Shown: in pieces, positions 43,791-54,300 of the stretch
Layout of the letters: each line of letters starts with the position of its first letter
How positions within the stretch are numbered: position 1 is the stretch's first letter
Assembly: GCA_023974075.1 (NCBI GenBank)
Contig: JAMFTG010000759.1
Span: forward strand, 31,691 to 95,690
DNA: 64,000 nt
From: Chaenocephalus aceratus
Taxonomy: Eukaryota; Chordata; Actinopteri; Perciformes; Channichthyidae
Direction: 5' to 3'
Notes under the pieces: model-generated
Seen by the model: the letters and a program-made list of their open reading frames with translations, nothing else
What the model was told of the DNA's origin: nothing
The model's database searches: none
Program-made: the position numbers and the translations under genes

Positions 43791-43935
43791 GTAGGCCTAC
43801 TCAGAGCCATATAATAGAAGAGTTACGACAACGGAAGTCCAAAAACGGTTATCGTCACGTGGTTCATGGAGACGAGGATCGTTCCCCGGAAGTTCATGGC
43901 GGGCAATGTGAATGCATTGATAACAGGAGATAGAA
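43791..43935. repeat. Dispersed repeat shared with 62090-62235 (inverted)
   Basis: Shares GTAGGCCTACTCAGAGC, ATATAATAGAAGAGTTACGAC and ATCGTTCCCCGGAAGTT with the complement of the region near 62110-62235. Confidence 0.65.
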
Positions 43936-45561
43936 CTACGATTTTTGGTAATTATTAGTGAATAAAGGTTTTGATTTGCAATATTTATACAACAAATCGA
44001 TATGTGTATGTATTTACATCAATATGTTTTAAAAAATAAAATCGAATTTGCTAATATTAAGTGATAATATTAGGATTAGTGTGAACAACTAGTTTACATG
44101 TTACTAACAGTGCCTTTGTTAAAGAGCCTGTTCTGTTTATTTCAACCTGATCTCACCAGAATGCGTGACTCCACCACGACTTCTTAACACCACAATGCGT
44201 GGTGGAGTCACGAACTTTGTTACATTTGCGTGTCTGCACCACGCAAACAACCCAATGTAAAGTGAATGAGGCTCCTTTGTCGTGGTGCACACACACATTT
44301 CTACCACATCCTGCAGTGAGCTTTTATTATATAAAACGTTTTTAAAATCTACTTTATAGCTTGTAGTAACTCACGGGAGGCTTCTTTTATTTTATTTGTA
44401 TTCATAATAATTTTTATTTTTCGTCAGAATGTATTATGGTGCATTAGTTACGAATTTTTGTTCTAAAAAAACAGTGCATTGTGTGTAATACAACTGTGAT
44501 TTTTATTACATTAGTTAGTTTTTAAGGAAGGCCAGAGCTTCAGCTGTGTCAAATAGATTGTTCCCTTTAGTTAACGTTTTTTAAAAGAACATTATATTCC
44601 GATTTGATCATGTCCCCTTTATTGTATTACGGAGAGCAATGTGAGCGTCCATTCCCATTGGATAACGGAGGATTTTACACCCGGAAGTAAGCATTATCTT
44701 TACTGTCGATTGATTTTACAGTGCTATCTGCACTACTCATCGACTAAAAAACACCAGATTATCCTTGTTGATTACACAACATTGATTGGTTTACATTGTG
44801 TACAATGCTTTTGTAATTTCCCCCTTCGATTCGGAGAAACAAATATTTGTTCAGTTTAGGATGGCCGAAGACACTACACTACCCAGAATCCTCAGCTATT
44901 GTTCCGCGTTGCCTCAAGCTCTGTGATTGGTTGACCTCCAACTGCATTCCATATGAAAAAAAACCGTTTCGTAAAAGATAAATCATACTTTATTCAGCAG
45001 TGCTTGCTTTACTCTTTGAAAGTCATCACATGAATGCATTGTAATAAATGGTTTGGCTGCATTAAATATTACACATCTATCGTAGCTCTGTATTTGTATT
45101 TATCTACAGAGATCGGGCTCAGAATAGACAGGAAACTATTCTTTTACCGTTCTGTTTTAATTTCACAATAAAGTCAGTAGTAATAATTTGTTTTGATATT
45201 ATTGTTTTTTATTAACTAGTAAACCGCTGGTTCATGTTAAGACCATCTTTTCTGTGTTGCTGTGGGTTTTTTCCATCGCTTTTGTGTTACAAATATCAAA
45301 ACAGTAACTAAATATATCCGTCGTAAACTAAACCAGAAACAGCAGTATATTTTATTTTGTTAACACTGTAAACTTGACAGCTTTTTAACCCAAACCACCT
45401 ACTGGTTAAAGCACGTTATTACACGTTTAGAGTAATATTGAAATCTTGAAAAGGGATGTCCAAAATAGCAATTATATACAGTTTTGTAGAGAATAACGAG
45501 TAATGTATATACTTTATAGGGATCTGCAGATACATATTTAGTCTTCTCAAGCACCAACAAT

Positions 45562-45735
45562 CATTACATTACATCGCATTTAGCTGACGCTTTTATCCAA
45601 AGCGACTTACAATAAGTGCGTTCGACCAACAAAATACAACCTTGAAGAAAACAGAATCATATAAGTACATCAGGCTTCATAGAGCAAAAACATTTCAAGT
45701 GCTACTCAACTGGCTTTAGATAAGCCAGTCCTCCA
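45562..45735 (-). mobile_element. L2-group LINE 3' end fragment
   Basis: Complement of 26386-26560: (TACAT)n, then CATTTAGCTGACGCTTTTAT and CCAAAGCGACTTACAATAAG. Severe 5' truncation inside the foldback spacer. Confidence 0.85.
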
Positions 45736-45899
45736 ATCAAATATCTCTCCTGATTGTTGGCACTTGACAATCACCTTCCCTGAATTTTACTCAGGTGTAA
45801 CTAAAGTCTGCTTTAAGGGTTGTTTATATTTCACATCATTAATCAGAATCTGTAAAGTAACTAAAATAAACGTAGTGGAGTAAAAATACCAGGTTAACC

Positions 45900-47075
45900 T
45901 TAAAGAAAGCCCTCAGGATTATAAAAGACCCCCATCACCCCAGCCACAAACTGTTCTGTCTGCTGCCATCTGGCACAACAGCCGCATTCTAGGAGAGGAT
46001 GTGGCTGTTGTGGAGGACTATAGTACCTGGGAGTGCACTTATGGGCTGAACTGGAGGATCAACACTGACGCTGTGTACAAGAAGGGGATGAGCAGACTCT
46101 ATTTTCTGAGGAAGCTGAGATCCTTCCACGTGTGCAGCAAGATGCTGGAGATCTTCTAGTCTGTTGTGGCCAGTGCACTCTTCTTTGCTGCGGTCTGCTG
46201 GGGGGGCAGCATCAGAGCCGATGACACCAGCAGGATCAATAAAGTGATCAGGAAAGCTGGGTCTGTCATCGGCATCAAGCTGGACCCCTTTGAAGCTGTG
46301 GTGGAGAGGAGGACACTGAACAGGCTGTTGTCCATGATGGATAACCCACCCATCCTCTCCACCTGCAGCTGGACAGTCAACGGAGCTCCTTCTCCAACAG
46401 ACTGCTGCAGCTCCGCTGTCACAAGGACCGATACAGGAACACATTCCTGCCCACTGCCATAACTCTGTCCAACAAATCACCTCTGGCTGGAAGAGAACTC
46501 TCTGCTCCATAGTTTCTCTAATACAACCTCGCTGTACATTGTACACATATATAATCTGTTCAATATTTGATATTCCATATTCCATTGTCATATATTTTTT
46601 AATATGTATATTTGCATATATAATATCTACATGTATGTTTTCTATTTCAACACGTATATTTTCTATTTTCTTTTCTTTTCTTTCTATTCTTATTTATTTG
46701 TGGATTTGTTTTATTGTAAAATGCCTTTTATGCTGCTGCAACAAAAACAATGTCCCAAATTGGGATCAATAAAGTATCATCTTATCTTATCTTATCTTAT
46801 CTTACATCCGGACCAAAACCACCAGACTCAGGGACAGTTTCATCCCACAGGCCATAAGACTATTAAACACCTGAACTTTGAAATAACATCCATAGCATTC
46901 ATCTGGCTGCTACTTAGAAATGATTTGTCTAATATATCATATTCCAATCACTTGACTCTTATTGCACTATTTCACTTTTTACTATTTTACTATTTTTCTT
47001 TTTGTATTGACTTGCACTATTTTTTCTGTTTATCTGTTTTATTGTGTTGCACTGTTGGAGGAGCCTGTGACCTAA
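45900..47075 (+). mobile_element. LINE 3' end (ORF2 tail and 3' UTR), split by another LINE
   Basis: 45900-45975 reads ALRIIKDPHHPSHKLF and LLPSGT; 46807-46880 reads RTKTTRLRDSFIPQAIRLLN, the next residues of the same LINE ORF2 C-terminus, then a stop and a 3' UTR rich in TTGCACTATTT, ending TTGCACTGTTGGAGGAGCC at about 47075. The piece between (45979-46804) is a separate LINE. Clade (I/Nimb-like or CR1-like) not resolved. Confidence 0.65.
45979..46804 (+). mobile_element. LINE 3' end inserted in another LINE, (TTATC)n tail
   Basis: Decayed ORF2 C-terminus: DAVYKKGMSRLYFLRKLRSF, a TAG, then SVVASALFFAAVCWGGSI, KVIRKAGSVIGIKLDPFE and RRTLNRLLSMMDN; frameshift; then CHKDRYRNTFLPTA in another frame. 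The 3' UTR ends TTGGGATCAATAAAGTATC and (TTATC)n at 46780-46804. Confidence 0.75.
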
Positions 47076-48014
47076 GGGGGGGGCGGGGGTAGGAGACGTT
47101 CGATTCCTGTTTTGAATAGTGTGCCGTCGATGGGTTTCATTCCATTTCAAAATGCTGTTTGTCGCTCAGTGTAAACTTCAACATCCAACATCCAATCACA
47201 GAGCTTGAGGACAAACCATGGGGTTTGTCAAGCAAAGCACATGGTGTAGTCCCAAACGATAGCTGAGGAATCTGGGTAGTGTAGTGTCTTCGGCCATCCT
47301 AAACTGAACAAATATTTGTTTCTCCGAATCGAAGGGGAAAATTACAAAAGCATTGTACACAATTTAAACCAATCAATGTTGTGTAATCAACAAGGATAAT
47401 CTGGTGTTTTTGAGTTGATGAGTAGTGCAGATATCACTGTAAAATCAATCGACAGTAAGGAGAATACTTACTTCCGGGTGTAAAATCCTACGTTATCCAA
47501 TGGGAATGGATGCTCACATTGCTCTCCGTAATACAATAAAGGGGACAGGATCAAATCGGAATATAATGTTCTTTTAAAAAACGTTAACTAAAGGGAACAA
47601 TCTATTGGACACAGCTGAAGCTCTGGCCTTCCTTAAAAACAAACTAATGTAATAAAAATCACAGTTGTATTACACACACTGTTTTTTGAGAACAAAAATT
47701 CGTAACTAATGCACCATAATACATTCTGACGAAAAATAAAAATGATTATGAATACAAATAAAATAAAAGAAGCCTCCCGTGAGTTACAAGCTATAAAGTA
47801 GATTTTAAAAACGTTGTATAGAATAAAAGCTCACTGCAGGACGTTGTAGAAATGTGTGTGTGCACCACGACAAAGGAGCCTCATTCACTTTACATTGGGG
47901 TTGTTTGCGTGGTGCAGACACGTAAATGTAACAAAGTTCGTGACTCCACCACGCAATGCGGTGTTAAGGAGTCGTGGTGGAGTCACGCATTCTGGTGAGA
48001 TCAGGTTGGTTTAT

Positions 48015-48286
48015 AGCTTTGAATTCTTTAAAACCAATATTATCTTCTTAAACTTGTATGGTAGTCAGGAGCATCACTTTCTAATGTTTATTGATATATT
48101 TAGAGGGAGGGGATCTAAAGTAATGCTTTAAAATTCAGATTGGATTAATTTCTACCATTTTCTTAAATGCATGGTAGTTTCAGTAATCCCCTGGTAATTG
48201 GGGACACAAGTTATCTAAATGACTAATGTCATCTTTATGGCTTTCAGAAAGGACAGGAGACCGACAGGTGACTATCAAAGGATCAT
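48015..48286. other. No gene recognised, possible upstream part of the THAP element
   Basis: AT-rich. A CTTTATGGCTTTCAG acceptor-like string ends at 48246, but no coding exon follows that I can defend. Confidence 0.35.
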
Positions 48287-48302
48287 CAGCAGCAGCAGCA
48301 GC

Positions 48303-48341
<39 letters not shown>

Positions 48342-48342
48342 T
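48287..48342. repeat. (CAG)n(ATG)n microsatellite
   Basis: Five CAG units followed by about 13 ATG/GAT units. The poly-Ser frame on the other strand is an artefact. Confidence 0.95.
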
Positions 48343-48446
48343 TAAATGTGTTGTTTTAGGAACATCCATTGCAAATACATGGAATTCAATAAAAATTGAA
48401 TAGCATATCATGCAGTTTGTCTGTGCCTTTTCCTCCGTGTTGTCCT

Positions 48447-48510
48447 GGTTTGCTGTGCTGCCTCCTAGTCGCCACCATGGTTTGCTGTGCTGCCTCCTAG
48501 TCGCCACCAT
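48447..48510 (+). repeat. 32-bp tandem duplication over the THAP start codon
   Basis: Two exact copies of a 32-bp unit containing TCGCCACCATGG, a near-ideal start context. The first copy gives a short frame, MVCCAAS then stop; the second leads into the THAP domain. Confidence 0.95.
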
Positions 48511-48658
48511 GGTTTGCTGTGCTGCCTGGGGATGCTCAAATCGCTCCGAGAAAGGAATACGAATGTACGGCTTCCCCACTGACACAGAGCGGCGGAAAAA
48601 ATGGCTGGCTCAAGTCAGCAGGAGCCATTTCACGACCAACAGCAAAAAAATATGTGAT
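48509..48658 (+). pseudogene. THAP9/P-element transposase, exon 1 (THAP domain, first half)
   Basis: MVCCAAWGCSNRSEKG, then MYGFPTDTERRKKWLAQV and SKKICD. The C-x4-C pair (residues 4 and 9), FP and Trp, and the third Cys are those of the THAP zinc finger (C2CH), which P-element and THAP9 transposases use to bind their ends. The start at 48509 sits in CGCCACCATGG. A donor GTAATT follows at 48659; splicing to 49218 keeps the frame and brings in the missing His. Reading on into the intron gives nonsense. Confidence 0.75.
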
Positions 48659-49217
48659 GTAATTATATACAAACACTGCATTTGCACTTTTTCACAAAAC
48701 GAAAACCACACCATTGGGAAAGCTTAATGTCTTGTTTAATACAAAAAAAAACAGGGAAAGGCTTGAAAAACACTGAGAGTTGAGACTCAGGGTGCAGGGT
48801 GAGGGTCTCAGTGCAGGTATTCAGGCTCCATTGAATCCCCATCTGGTTCTTGTGCTGAAAGAGGGAGTAACAGACAGGAGAAAGGGTTATACACACCTAT
48901 ATAGCACACCTATTGGATGGGAAATTGCCTTGGGGAGATAAGGTGTGGTCTCTGTTCCCAACTGAAGTTATGGACATTTATTATTTGTGAGTTTAACAAA
49001 GTATGACAAATGGCATCAGTAACAGATGTGATATGAATTTCTATAAAGTTGTCTCACATTCTTGGTCATATTTTATATACAGTATGTAATGAGTATAACA
49101 TGTCCAGTAAGTATAAAGTGTTTCCTAATACTGTGTATTCAACCACTATGGAATATGTATGTGGGCAGACAAAACTGAGTTGTTCTGTGTGTGAAGTAAC
49201 CTCAAGTCACTCCGCAG

Positions 49218-49390
49218 GCACATTTTGATGCAGACCAGTTTGTCAAGACAAAAAAGGGCAAGACTAGGCTGAGAGCAGAGGCTATACCCACCATCTTCGT
49301 GCCCTGTGGTCAAAAAGAGAAGGGCCCCTGCACCACGATTCACCCCGGGACCTGTATCTACAAAGCCCATAGCTCATGATCACAGCTATA
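49218..49390 (+). pseudogene. THAP9/P-element transposase, exon 2 (THAP domain, second half)
   Basis: Preceded by an acceptor (CACTCCGCAG). Reads AHFDADQFVKTKK, then LRAEAIPTIFVPC. Joined to exon 1 this gives Cys-x2-His, completing the C2CH zinc site, and the A-x-P-T-I-F motif that closes THAP domains. The frame then meets a TGA near 49375 (…YKAHSS), so it is broken or another donor is used; GTGACA at about 49399 is a possible donor. Found by matching phase and family motif across the intron rather than by ORF length. Confidence 0.7.
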
Positions 49391-49539
49391 GTGTGAAAGG
49401 TGACACAGGTATAATAAGTATGAACTCTTAGTAACAAAAGTAATATTTCTTATTTTTAAGTGGTATAATATTTAAAATGTTAGAAAATGTACAGTGCCAT
49501 GTCTTCTACTTACATTAGTCTCAAAGATTGAGGGAAGAA

Positions 49540-50269
49540 GGGATGAGGAGACTGAGAGAAATTAAAGTGAGGGTGAAGAAAGAGAGGACATGGCTAGTGA
49601 GGAGAGACAGGGAGGGCGGACACCACCCACTCAGCCAGCAGCCAGTCAGCATACGAGGGAACCAGCAGCCAGTCAAACAGATCTATTAAAACAATTAAAG
49701 AGAAAATGAAAGAGCCAAGAAGGAATCACCAAAAAAGCAAAGGCTGCACTAAGAAAAATCAGGAAGGAAAATGCAGCTCTCAAGACAACAATGAAAATTA
49801 GGGACAAGAAATATAAAAAAGACCAACTTAAGGCATTAGGCAGACTCACCACAAAGGGGATGAAATGGAGCAATGAGACAATTAAGAAGGCTTTAAAAAT
49901 TCGCTTTGGGTGCGGATCAACGGGTTACAAAACTCTGCAGGAATTGAAGATTCCCCTTCCAGGAATAAGGACACTGCAAAGAAGGATGCAATGTGTTAAG
50001 TTTGAGCCTGGTGTGTTGACAGAGGTCTTTGATTTCCTAAAATTGAAGGCAGATAGATTGACAGACCTTGAAAGGGAGTGTGTGTTGACCTTGGATGAAA
50101 TGGCAATCACACCAAGTGTGGAGTTAGACATGATTACAGGCAAACTGTACAGTGATGTGACTTTACCAGGTCACACAGGGGTGGCAACACATGCTTGTGG
50201 GTTTATGTTGGCTGGAAACACAACACGGTGGAAGCAAGTAGTGGCATATCATTACACTGGCAATTCTAC
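49540..50269 (+). pseudogene. THAP9/P-element transposase, body up to the gypsy insertion
   Basis: From about 49566 an in-frame stretch (SEGEERED, then QPAASQHTREPAASQTDLL) runs through a Lys-rich coiled coil (one TGA near 49708) into the open frame from 49791. KGMKWSNETIKKALKIRFGC and LPGIRTLQRRMQCV match the THAP9 helix-turn-helix; CVLTLDEMAITPSVELD (catalytic Asp of the RNase H-like fold), GKLYSDVTLPGH and MLAGNTTRWKQVVAYHYTGN match the Tnp_P_element core. The frame stops at 50269 where the gypsy LTR begins and continues at 59105. Confidence 0.85.
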
Positions 50270-51819
50270 TGTTAAGCTCCGTGATCGCTTTTCAGGACTG
50301 AACCCACAATACAAACACGGACAGAAAAACAGGAGTTTGTAGCAAAAGGTTTATTTTCTAATCGTGACAGGGGATATTAACTGTGTAATATAGTCCAGGA
50401 AAGGGGATACAAAAACTAGGGAATGGAGATCCTCAGCCGAGGCTCCGGACAGAGCTGGGGATATCGCCAGGCAGATGAGAGGTGGCTTGAGCCTAGGGGT
50501 GGGCGATATGACGATATATATCGTCGTGACGATATTAGGTCTCCACGATATGCTTTTTCAGAGATATCGTCCTATCGTGATAAAAAAAAAAAAAAATAAT
50601 TTTAAAAAAAAAAATTCGAAAAAGAAAAATAGCGGGAGGGGAAGAGGCTCTCCGTGCGCGGCGCAGGGGGCTATGACAGCGGACGGAGAGCCTCTTCCCC
50701 TTCCGCTCCCCCAGCCTCACCTACTGATTTTAATTTCACCATATATCAAGCCCGATCGATTTCACAATGTCAGCGCCCCTCTGCTTTCGTTCAGTCCGAG
50801 TTGTTTGACACGCTCCCAAAGTCCCCGCCCCCTTTCTTTGCAGCGAGCAACCATAGGGCAGGCATTTCATAAAGGGGCTCCTTATGAAAAGACTAGCAAA
50901 CGGTGGAAAGACATAACTGACGCTATGGAGTTTTATGTTTTTCCCTTCAGTTATGCTAAAGTCTTTTATTACACTTCAAGTCTACTCTAAAGTTTACATT
51001 TTAATTGTTTGGCACTGACTTTTCCTCATTGATGTTTTATGTTTACTTAGTTATGTTTTACCCTCCTTTTCATGTTTATTGATGTTCACTGTTCACTTGT
51101 TCATTCAGGGTTTCATTTCTGAAATAAAACCAGCTTGAAATGCTATTTTGGTCTATTACTCCTTTTTGTTTTAGTTTCTGTTACCTTGTAGGTGCTTGTA
51201 CTGTTAAGTAACTTGAAAGATAACCATAATAACCGACATGAAAAAATATCGTGATATATATCGTCTATCGTGATACTGCCTGAAAATATCGTGATAACAT
51301 ATTTTTCAATATCGCCCACCCCTACTTGAGCCTGAGTCTGTACGCTTCCGAGAGCGAGTAGGTTGGAGTTGGAGTTAGAGTTTGTCCTACCAGACTGGAG
51401 TGTGGCGAGCAGGGGTTTCAGAGCGAGGGGAGCGAGCAGGCTGGAGCGGGTAGCGTGGAGAGCGGATGAATCCGACGAGGAAGTGGCTGGACGTGGCTAG
51501 CGGAGGAGGTGATGATGGGTTCTGGATAGAGAGACAAACAGGTAAGACAAAAACTGATTCCAGAGTTGTGTCAGGCTAAGCTAGAAAGCAATACGTTTAC
51601 CAGTGTAATCTTGACGACGAACTGGTGAAGACTGGATGAGGAGACCGGGTTAATAAGCAGGTGTGGATGAGTAGATGATCAGGATGAATGAGAAGCAGCT
51701 GCGGAGATGAATTGGCAGGAACCAGAAGTAGGTCAGCCACGCCCAGCCCGGGAGACACAGACAGACAGACAACAAACAAAAAGGGAAGCAGAAGGAATGG
51801 AGTACTGCAAATCCTTACA
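50270..51819 (-). repeat. 3' LTR of the chromovirus, containing a hAT MITE
   Basis: Matches the other LTR (58393-59099) nearly base for base apart from a few substitutions, small indels and the 839-bp insertion. The C-rich run at 51821-51836 is the polypurine tract on the element strand. Confidence 0.9.
50494..51324. mobile_element. hAT MITE C in the LTR, with transposase remnant
   Basis: Termini TAGGGGTGGGCGATAT and ATATCGCCCACCCCTA (perfect 16-bp TIR), flanked by perfect 8-bp CTTGAGCC (50486-50493, 51325-51332). Inside, a frame near 50865-50950 reads FHKGAPYEKTSKRWKDITDA, like the segment after the BED finger of ZBED-type hAT transposases. Absent from the sister LTR, so it arrived after the retrotransposon. 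Confidence 0.9.
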
Positions 51820-53720
51820 GTACCCCCCCCCCCCCTCAACGGGAGCCTCCTGGCGACCACCAGGCCTGTCAGGATGGGCCCTGTGGAATTCCCTGACCAT
51901 GACTGGGTCCATGATTCGAGAACGAGGAACCCAACAACGTTCCTCCAAGTTGTAGCCCTCCCAGTCCACCAAGTATTGTAGACCCCTACCCCGGCGTCTA
52001 ACATCCAGGAGACGCTGCACGGAGTAGGCTGGATGGTTATCGATGACACGGGGGGGAGGAGGGGGAACGGCCGGAGGGCACAGGTCGCTGGTGAGAGCTG
52101 GCTTGATTTGAGAGACATGGAAAGTGGGATGGATTCTCATATTTCTGGGGAGCCTTAAACGGACAGCAGAGGGATTGATGAGTCGCACAATGGGGAAGGG
52201 ACCAATAAACCGAGGGGACAGTTTTTTGGACTCGGTGAGGAGGGGGATGTTCTTGGAGGACAACCATACCGATTGTCCAAGGGCGTAAGGGGGAGCAACA
52301 TGTCGACGGCGGTTGGCCGACTGTTGACTCCTGGCGGATGCTTGGAGGAGAGCCAAGCGGGTGTCCCTCCAGATCTTACGGCAACGTTGGACATGTTGCT
52401 GGACAGAAGGAACAGCCAACTCACTCTCCTCTTCGGGGAACAGGGGTGGCTGGTATCCCAGAGAGGCTTCAAAGGGTGAGAGTCCCGTGGCAGATGAGGT
52501 GAGGGAATTATGTGAGTACTCCACCCACGGTAGATGGGAGCTCCAGGTCCTCTGATTACTGTTAGCCACACAGCGGAGAGCAGACTCCAGGTCCTGATTT
52601 GCCCTCTCAGTTTGGCCGTTGGACTGGGGATGAAAGCCAGATGTTAGACTAACTGAAGCTCCAAGAGACTGACAAAAAGCCTTCCAAACCTGAGATGTGA
52701 ATTGTGGACCCCGGTCGGAGACAATGTCAGCTGGGATACCGTGTAGACGGAAAACATGCTGTGTTAGATCTTTGGAGGTCTCCAGGGCTGAAGGGAGCTT
52801 GGGTAGAGCAACAAAGTGTGCACACTTGGAGAAACGATCAACGACTGTTAGAATGGTTGTGTTCCCTTGAGAGGGAGGCAGACCGGTGACAAAGTCCAGG
52901 GCTATATGTGACCAGGGTCGACTAGGGATTGGAAGGGGTTGGAGCAGCCCAGCGGGTTTCTGATGGGAGGCCTTGTTCCTAGCACAGGTTGTGCAAGCTG
53001 ACACAAACTCCCTTGTGTCTCTGTCGACTGTAGGCCACCAGAAGTGTCTTCGGAGCAGAGAAAGTGTTCGATTGGCACCGGGGTGATTCGAGAAACGGGA
53101 ACTGTGGACCCACTGCAGGACTTGGGAACGAACAGAGTCGGGAACGAACTGACGGTTAGGCGGCCCGCTTCCTGGGTCGGGTTGTTCCAAAAGGGCCTCT
53201 TGAATGGAATTACTAATCTCCCAGGTGATGGCTCCCACAACACAACTCAGGGGGAGTATTGAGTCAACAGAGGTTACTGGACTCACAGACGAGAACGATC
53301 TGGACAGAGCATCGGGCTTGGTATTCTTGGAACCAGGGCGATAAGTGAGGGAGAAGTTGAAGCGGCCGAAGAAGAGAGCCCACCTAGCTTGTCGGGAGTT
53401 CAGCCGCTTGGCTGACTGGATGTATTCTAAATTGTTATGGTCGGTCCAAACCAGAAATGGTTGCTCACTGCCCTCAAGCCAGTGTCTCCACTCCTCCAAA
53501 GCCATCTTCACTGCCAGCAGTTCCTTGTTTCCCACATCATAGTTTCTCTCCGCAGGGGAGAGACGGCGAGAGAAAAGCGCACACGGGTGAAGCCTGTTGT
53601 TTGGCCCTGCTGTCTGAGACAGGACAGCGCCGACTCCGATGTCTGATGCGTCAACCTCAACAACAAATTGTTTGCTGGAGTCCGGCTGGATGAGGATGGG
53701 GCAGAAGTGAACAGAGACTT
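51820..53720 (-). pseudogene. Chromovirus Pol: RNase H, integrase, chromodomain
   Basis: Open for 600 codons (53535 to 51733, the end running into the LTR). RNase H end: [20 protein letters not shown]. Integrase: zinc module ([17 protein letters not shown] with CTTC), core with [28 protein letters not shown] and [12 protein letters not shown], giving all three catalytic acids. Then [13 protein letters not shown] and a chromodomain ([38 protein letters not shown]), which in this group targets integration to modified histones. A frameshift near 53715 separates it from the RT. This half looks intact. Confidence 0.85.
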
Positions 53721-54300
53721 GAGTCCAAAGGCCTCGTTAGCCTCCGAGGTCCAGGAGAACCTGACCTTGATGGAAGTGAGACTGGAGAGTGGAGCTGCGA
53801 TCCTGCTGAAGTCTTTAATGAACCGGCGATAAAAATTGGCGAAACCCAGGAACCTCTGCAATTCCTTCCGCGTCGTGGGGACTGGCCACTCGGAGACAGC
53901 AAGAATCTTTCCAGGATCCGCCTCCAGCCTGCCTTGTCTGATGATAAATCCAAGGAAGCTGACACGTTCCTGGTTAAACTCACACTTCTCAGCCTTGACG
54001 TACAGCTTGTTCTCTAGCAGTCTCTGTAGAACCTGGCTGACGTGATTCTGGTGTTCCTCCAGGCTCTTGGAAAAGATCAAGATATCGTCGATGTAAACAA
54101 AAACAAACCGGTTGAGGAAATCCCGCAAAACATCATTCACCAGGGACTGAAAAACTGCTGGGGCATTAGAGAGTCCGAAGGGCATGACAAGGTACTCAAA
54201 GTGGCCAAGGGGAGTGTTAAAGGCGGTCTTCCATTCATCACCTTGGCGGATCCGAACCAAGTGGTAAGCGTTTCTGAGATCCAGCTTTGAGAAGATGGTG
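53720..54300 (-). pseudogene. Chromovirus Pol: reverse transcriptase palm and thumb
   Basis: [20 protein letters not shown] (first Asp), [36 protein letters not shown] (YIDD intact), [18 protein letters not shown] and [18 protein letters not shown], all in one frame. A LINE at 54301-56503 separates it from the RT fingers. Confidence 0.85.

Larger units (their letters stand above)
44141..48008. mobile_element. Foldback (long inverted repeat) transposon, copy 2
   Basis: Arms 44141-44940 and 47183-48008, about 800 bp each and highly similar, meeting outward at CAACCTGATCTCACCAG. Flanks GTTTAT (44135-44140 and 48009-48014) suggest a 6-7 bp duplication with one extra T on the left. From GCAATGTGAGCGTCC inward (44636 on the left, 47527 on the right) the arms match copy 1; outward they are different. 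The left arm lacks about 45 bp kept on the right. The 2.2-kb spacer shares 44980-45100 with copy 1 and hosts LINE fragments. No transposase frame. Confidence 0.8.

Noticed and set aside
45989..46591. 200-codon minus-strand frame
   Set aside because: Antisense shadow of the LINE ORF2 tail on the plus strand.
44141..48286. Foldback copy 2 as a non-autonomous partner of the adjacent P-element
   Set aside because: Adjacency is the only argument; no shared termini were found and the duplication is not the 8 bp expected of P-elements.
48286..48585. Poly-Ser/Cys frame on the minus strand
   Set aside because: Translation of the (CAG)n(ATG)n tract.
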